Below, piece after piece: positions 48,109-50,320 of a stretch of 50,320 nucleotides of DNA. The position numbers were made by a program, and so were the translations under genes. The stretch lies in the NCBI GenBank assembly GCA_003220795.1, contig QHTK01000059.1, forward strand, positions 1 to 50,320. The letters run 5' to 3'. The notes beneath the pieces are model-generated. The model ran no database searches. It was not told where the DNA came from and worked only from the letters and a program-made list of their open reading frames with translations. Source of the stretch: Gemmatimonadota bacterium (GTDB lineage: Bacteria; Gemmatimonadota; Gemmatimonadetes; Gemmatimonadales; GWC2-71-9). The number at the start of each line of letters is the position of its first letter. The stretch's first letter is position 1.

Positions 48109-49848
48109 GTGACCGCATCGACCCTGCTCGTCGTTCTCGCCCTGCAGCACGCCGTGCCGGGCGCGCCGGATGGCCAATGGCCCATGCCCGCCAAGGACTA
48201 CGCCGCCACCCGGTACAGCGCCCTGACACACATCACCGCGGCAAACGCCAAGGCGCTGCGCGCGGTGTGGAGCTTCTCCACCGGCGTCCTCGCCGGGCAC
48301 GAGGGACAGCCCCTGGTCGTGCAACAGACGATGTATGTCGTCACCCCCTACCCGAACGTCCTCTACGCGTTCGATCTCGCGCAGGAGGGCTACCCCCTCA
48401 AGTGGAAGTACCGACCCAACGTCGACGCGGCGGCGATCGGCATCGCGTGCTGCGACGTCGTAAATCGCGGCGCCGTCTTCGCGAACGACCGCATTGTCTA
48501 CAACCTGCTCGACGGCCATACGGTGGCGATCGCGGCCGCCACGGGTCGGGAGATTTGGAACACCAAGGTCGCCGACGTGCGGCAGGGCGAGTCGACTCCC
48601 ATGGCGCCCCTCGTCGTGGGCGACCGGGTCATCGTGGGGACCGCCGGCGGCGAATTCGGGGTGCGCGGGTGGGTGAAGGGGCTCGACCTCGCGACGGGCC
48701 GCGTCGTCTGGACGGCCTACAATGCCGGACCCGACGCCGAGATCCTGGCGCGACCCGAGACCTTCCGGCCGTTTTACGACAAGGGCGCCGGTCTGGGCCA
48801 GACCACCTGGCCCCCCGATGGGTGGAAGCACGGCGGCGCGCCCGTGTGGGGCTGGCTCTCGTACGATCCGGCGCTCGACCTGTTCTACTACGGCACCGGC
48901 AATCCGGCACCGTACAACGCCGAGCAGCGTCGCGGGGACAACAAATGGGCGACGAGCGTCCTGGCGCGCCGCCCGGGCGACGGGAGCCTGGTCTGGGCGT
49001 ATCAGTTCACACCGGCCGACAACTGGGACTACGACGCCGTGCAGGAGATGATCCTGGCGGACCTGACCGTCCGGGGCCGCCGCCGCCGCGTGCTGGTGCA
49101 CTTCGACAAGAACGGCTTCGCCTACACGATCGATCGCGCAACCGGAGAGGTGCTGGTGGCGGAGCCGTACGTGGTCGTGAATTGGGCCAAGCGGGTCGAT
49201 CTCACGACCGGGCGCCCCGAGGTCGATTCCACGAAGCTCACGGGCGCTTCCCGCGGGAGCGTGAAGGACATCTGCCCGACGCTCGAAGGTGGCAAGAACC
49301 AGCAGCCCGCCGCGTATTCCCCCCGCACCGGGCTGTTCTACGTTCCCACGAACAACATGTGCATGGATTATCAGACCACGCCCGTCACGTACCTCGCCGG
49401 GACGCCGTTCATCGGTCTTAACGCGCCGTACAAGCCCGGGCCCGGCGGCAACTTGGGCGCCGTGATCGCGTGGGACGCAGGCTTCGGGAAGAAGGTCTGG
49501 GAGATCAAGGAGAAGTACCCCGTCTGGAGCGGTGCGCTCGTGACCGCCGGCGGGGTGGTGTTCTACGGCACGCTGGACGGCTGGTTCAAGGCGGTGGACG
49601 CCAAGAGCGGCGCGGCGCTGTGGAAGTTCAAGGTGGGCTCCGGTGTGGTTGGGAATCCGATCACGTTCACCGGCGCCGCCGGCAAGCAGTACGTGGCGGT
49701 CTACGCGGGGCTGGGCGGCGACTGGGCGCTGCTCGCCGGTGATGTCCGCTCCGACGATCCCGCGGACGTGCGCCCGCCGGCGAGCTTCATGCCGGACCTG
49801 GCGCGGCACACCAGCCTGGGAGGGATCGTATGGCTATTCGCGCTGTAG
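48109..49848 (+). CDS. PQQ-dependent alcohol dehydrogenase, lanthanide-type
   Basis: This is a 579-aa periplasmic eight-bladed propeller enzyme. Signal-like N-terminus (TASTLLVVLALQHAVPG). Vicinal Cys114-Cys115 (GIACCDVV) can form the disulfide facing PQQ. Metal ligands correspond to Glu182 (GGEFGVRG), Asn265 (YYGTGNPAP), catalytic Asp307 and the extra Asp309 (NWDYDAV), which in characterised methanol/ethanol dehydrogenases marks lanthanide dependence. Substrate cannot be read from sequence; methanol or ethanol-type alcohols are likely. GTG start 48109 with a GAGAGG upstream. The last 19 nt overlap the cytochrome c gene, its probable electron acceptor. Confidence 0.92.
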   Translation: MTASTLLVVLALQHAVPGAPDGQWPMPAKDYAATRYSALTHITAANAKALRAVWSFSTGVLAGHEGQPLVVQQTMYVVTPYPNVLYAFDLAQEGYPLKWKYRPNVDAAAIGIACCDVVNRGAVFANDRIVYNLLDGHTVAIAAATGREIWNTKVADVRQGESTPMAPLVVGDRVIVGTAGGEFGVRGWVKGLDLATGRVVWTAYNAGPDAEILARPETFRPFYDKGAGLGQTTWPPDGWKHGGAPVWGWLSYDPALDLFYYGTGNPAPYNAEQRRGDNKWATSVLARRPGDGSLVWAYQFTPADNWDYDAVQEMILADLTVRGRRRRVLVHFDKNGFAYTIDRATGEVLVAEPYVVVNWAKRVDLTTGRPEVDSTKLTGASRGSVKDICPTLEGGKNQQPAAYSPRTGLFYVPTNNMCMDYQTTPVTYLAGTPFIGLNAPYKPGPGGNLGAVIAWDAGFGKKVWEIKEKYPVWSGALVTAGGVVFYGTLDGWFKAVDAKSGAALWKFKVGSGVVGNPITFTGAAGKQYVAVYAGLGGDWALLAGDVRSDDPADVRPPASFMPDLARHTSLGGIVWLFAL

Positions 49849-50261
49849 TCGCGACACCGCTGATCGCCCTGCTCGTGACGTCGGGACAGCAGCCCGTCCC
49901 GCCCGCGGTGCGTTATGAGCAGCACGTGTTTGCCGGCGGGGCTGCGCCGCCGGCCGGAACGCTCGAGAACCCGTTCAAGGGCGATCGGCGGTACGCGGCG
50001 GACGGCGAGAAGCTCTTCAGCGCGTTCAATTGTGATGGCTGTCATGCCGTGGGCGCCACCGGGGGGCAGGGGCCGAGCCTCGCCGACGGGCGCTGGCGCT
50101 ATGGCGGCGCCGACGGCGCGATCTTTCACTCGATCTATTACGGTCGGCCGCGCGGCATGCCGGCGTTCGGGGGCGTGCTGCCGCCCGACGCCATCTGGAG
50201 GCTCGTGACCTACCTGCAGGGGCTCGAGCCTGCGGCGGACCCGTCCACGACGTCGTGGTGA
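49830..50261 (+). CDS. Class I cytochrome c, electron acceptor candidate
   Basis: This is a 143-aa protein with a signal peptide (MAIRAVVATPLIALLVTSG) and one CxxCH haem site (NCDGCH, Cys68, Cys71, His72). Distal ligand candidate Met110 (RPRGMPAFGG). The haem-to-Met spacing suits a monohaem cytochrome c. Position directly behind the alcohol dehydrogenase suggests the XoxG-like role of taking electrons from PQQ. No second haem site is visible. Confidence 0.9.
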   Translation: MAIRAVVATPLIALLVTSGQQPVPPAVRYEQHVFAGGAAPPAGTLENPFKGDRRYAADGEKLFSAFNCDGCHAVGATGGQGPSLADGRWRYGGADGAIFHSIYYGRPRGMPAFGGVLPPDAIWRLVTYLQGLEPAADPSTTSW

Positions 50262-50281
50262 CGCCGCGCACACGCGCGGCG
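50262..50281 (+). terminator. Hairpin after cytochrome c gene
   Basis: Perfect 8-bp stem CGCCGCGC / GCGCGGCG with loop ACAC (50262-50281) starts right after the stop codon. Only short T-runs follow (GTGTTT), so it is a weak intrinsic terminator. No gene is seen in the final 39 bases. Confidence 0.6.
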
Positions 50282-50320
50282 CGTCGCCGGGTGTTTCGAG
50301 CGGGCGGGGGATGCGATAAC

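Noticed and set aside
1..50320. CRISPR arrays, insertion sequences, phage genes, known defence systems
   Set aside because: No regularly spaced direct repeats of 25-40 bp, no transposase or integrase motifs and no Cas-like proteins were seen in any strand.

Overview
The window is about 50 kb of very GC-rich bacterial DNA, packed with genes that mostly run in co-oriented runs joined by 1-4 nt stop/start overlaps. Gene content points to a diderm bacterium: LPS-pathway genes (LpxH-like, LptE-like, RfaE2), SecDF, type IV pilins, outer-membrane barrel-like proteins and GatCAB tRNA amidation. The combination of Ala/Arg-rich proteins, secreted HEAT and Peptidase-MA/TolB-like proteins, and TAKNTT-type -10 boxes sitting on start codons resembles Gemmatimonadota; that assignment is inference, since no rRNA or other formal marker is present.

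Layout. 1-4.9 kb: a PilX-like pilus protein, a tandem-octamer hairpin, a HEAT-repeat protein translationally coupled to an HD-GYP protein (both seem to share an N-terminal domain), and a small secreted protein. 4.9-9.8 kb, minus strand: a Roadblock protein, a response regulator, ManC, a GlmU-like nucleotidyltransferase and a transmembrane Ser/Thr kinase. 9.9-18.3 kb, plus: a lipoprotein, serS, a histidine kinase, a PcrA/UvrD helicase and gatCAB. 18.3-20.9 kb, minus: an antiporter-like membrane protein, a DUF948-like protein and a secreted Zn-dependent phospholipase C-like protein. 21-23.1 kb: murA (active-site Cys replaced by Asp) and pgeF. 23.1-36 kb: the rimP-nusA-ylxQ-infB-ylxP-rbfA-truB-ribF-secD-secF-tatD-fhs-ridA run, headed by a strong promoter and a terminator-like hairpin touching the rimP start codon, and followed by a tRNA for selenocysteine. 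36.1-39.3 kb: a type IV pilin with its own terminator, a zinc-ribbon protein, a diacylglycerol kinase-like protein, a DUF5683 protein and murI. 39.3-50.3 kb: an LpxH-like hydrolase divergent from a thioesterase, then a HEAT-cyclophilin fusion, a giant secreted metalloprotease/propeller/barrel protein, envelope lipoproteins (LptE-like), rfaE2, rdgB, and a PQQ alcohol dehydrogenase with the lanthanide-type Asp pair plus its cytochrome c.

Cross-cutting signals are the most interesting part. (1) At least four genes (phospholipase-like, truB, dagK, rfaE2) appear to start at CTG, two of them in CTGA overlaps with a well-placed Shine-Dalgarno. (2) Eight transcription-unit heads carry a -10 box only 6-12 nt before the start codon, predicting leaderless or nearly leaderless mRNAs. 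(3) Three loci carry tandem 8-9 nt units facing inverted copies, and these have been captured as gene ends or signal-peptide flanks. No CRISPR array, insertion sequence, phage or classical defence system was seen.
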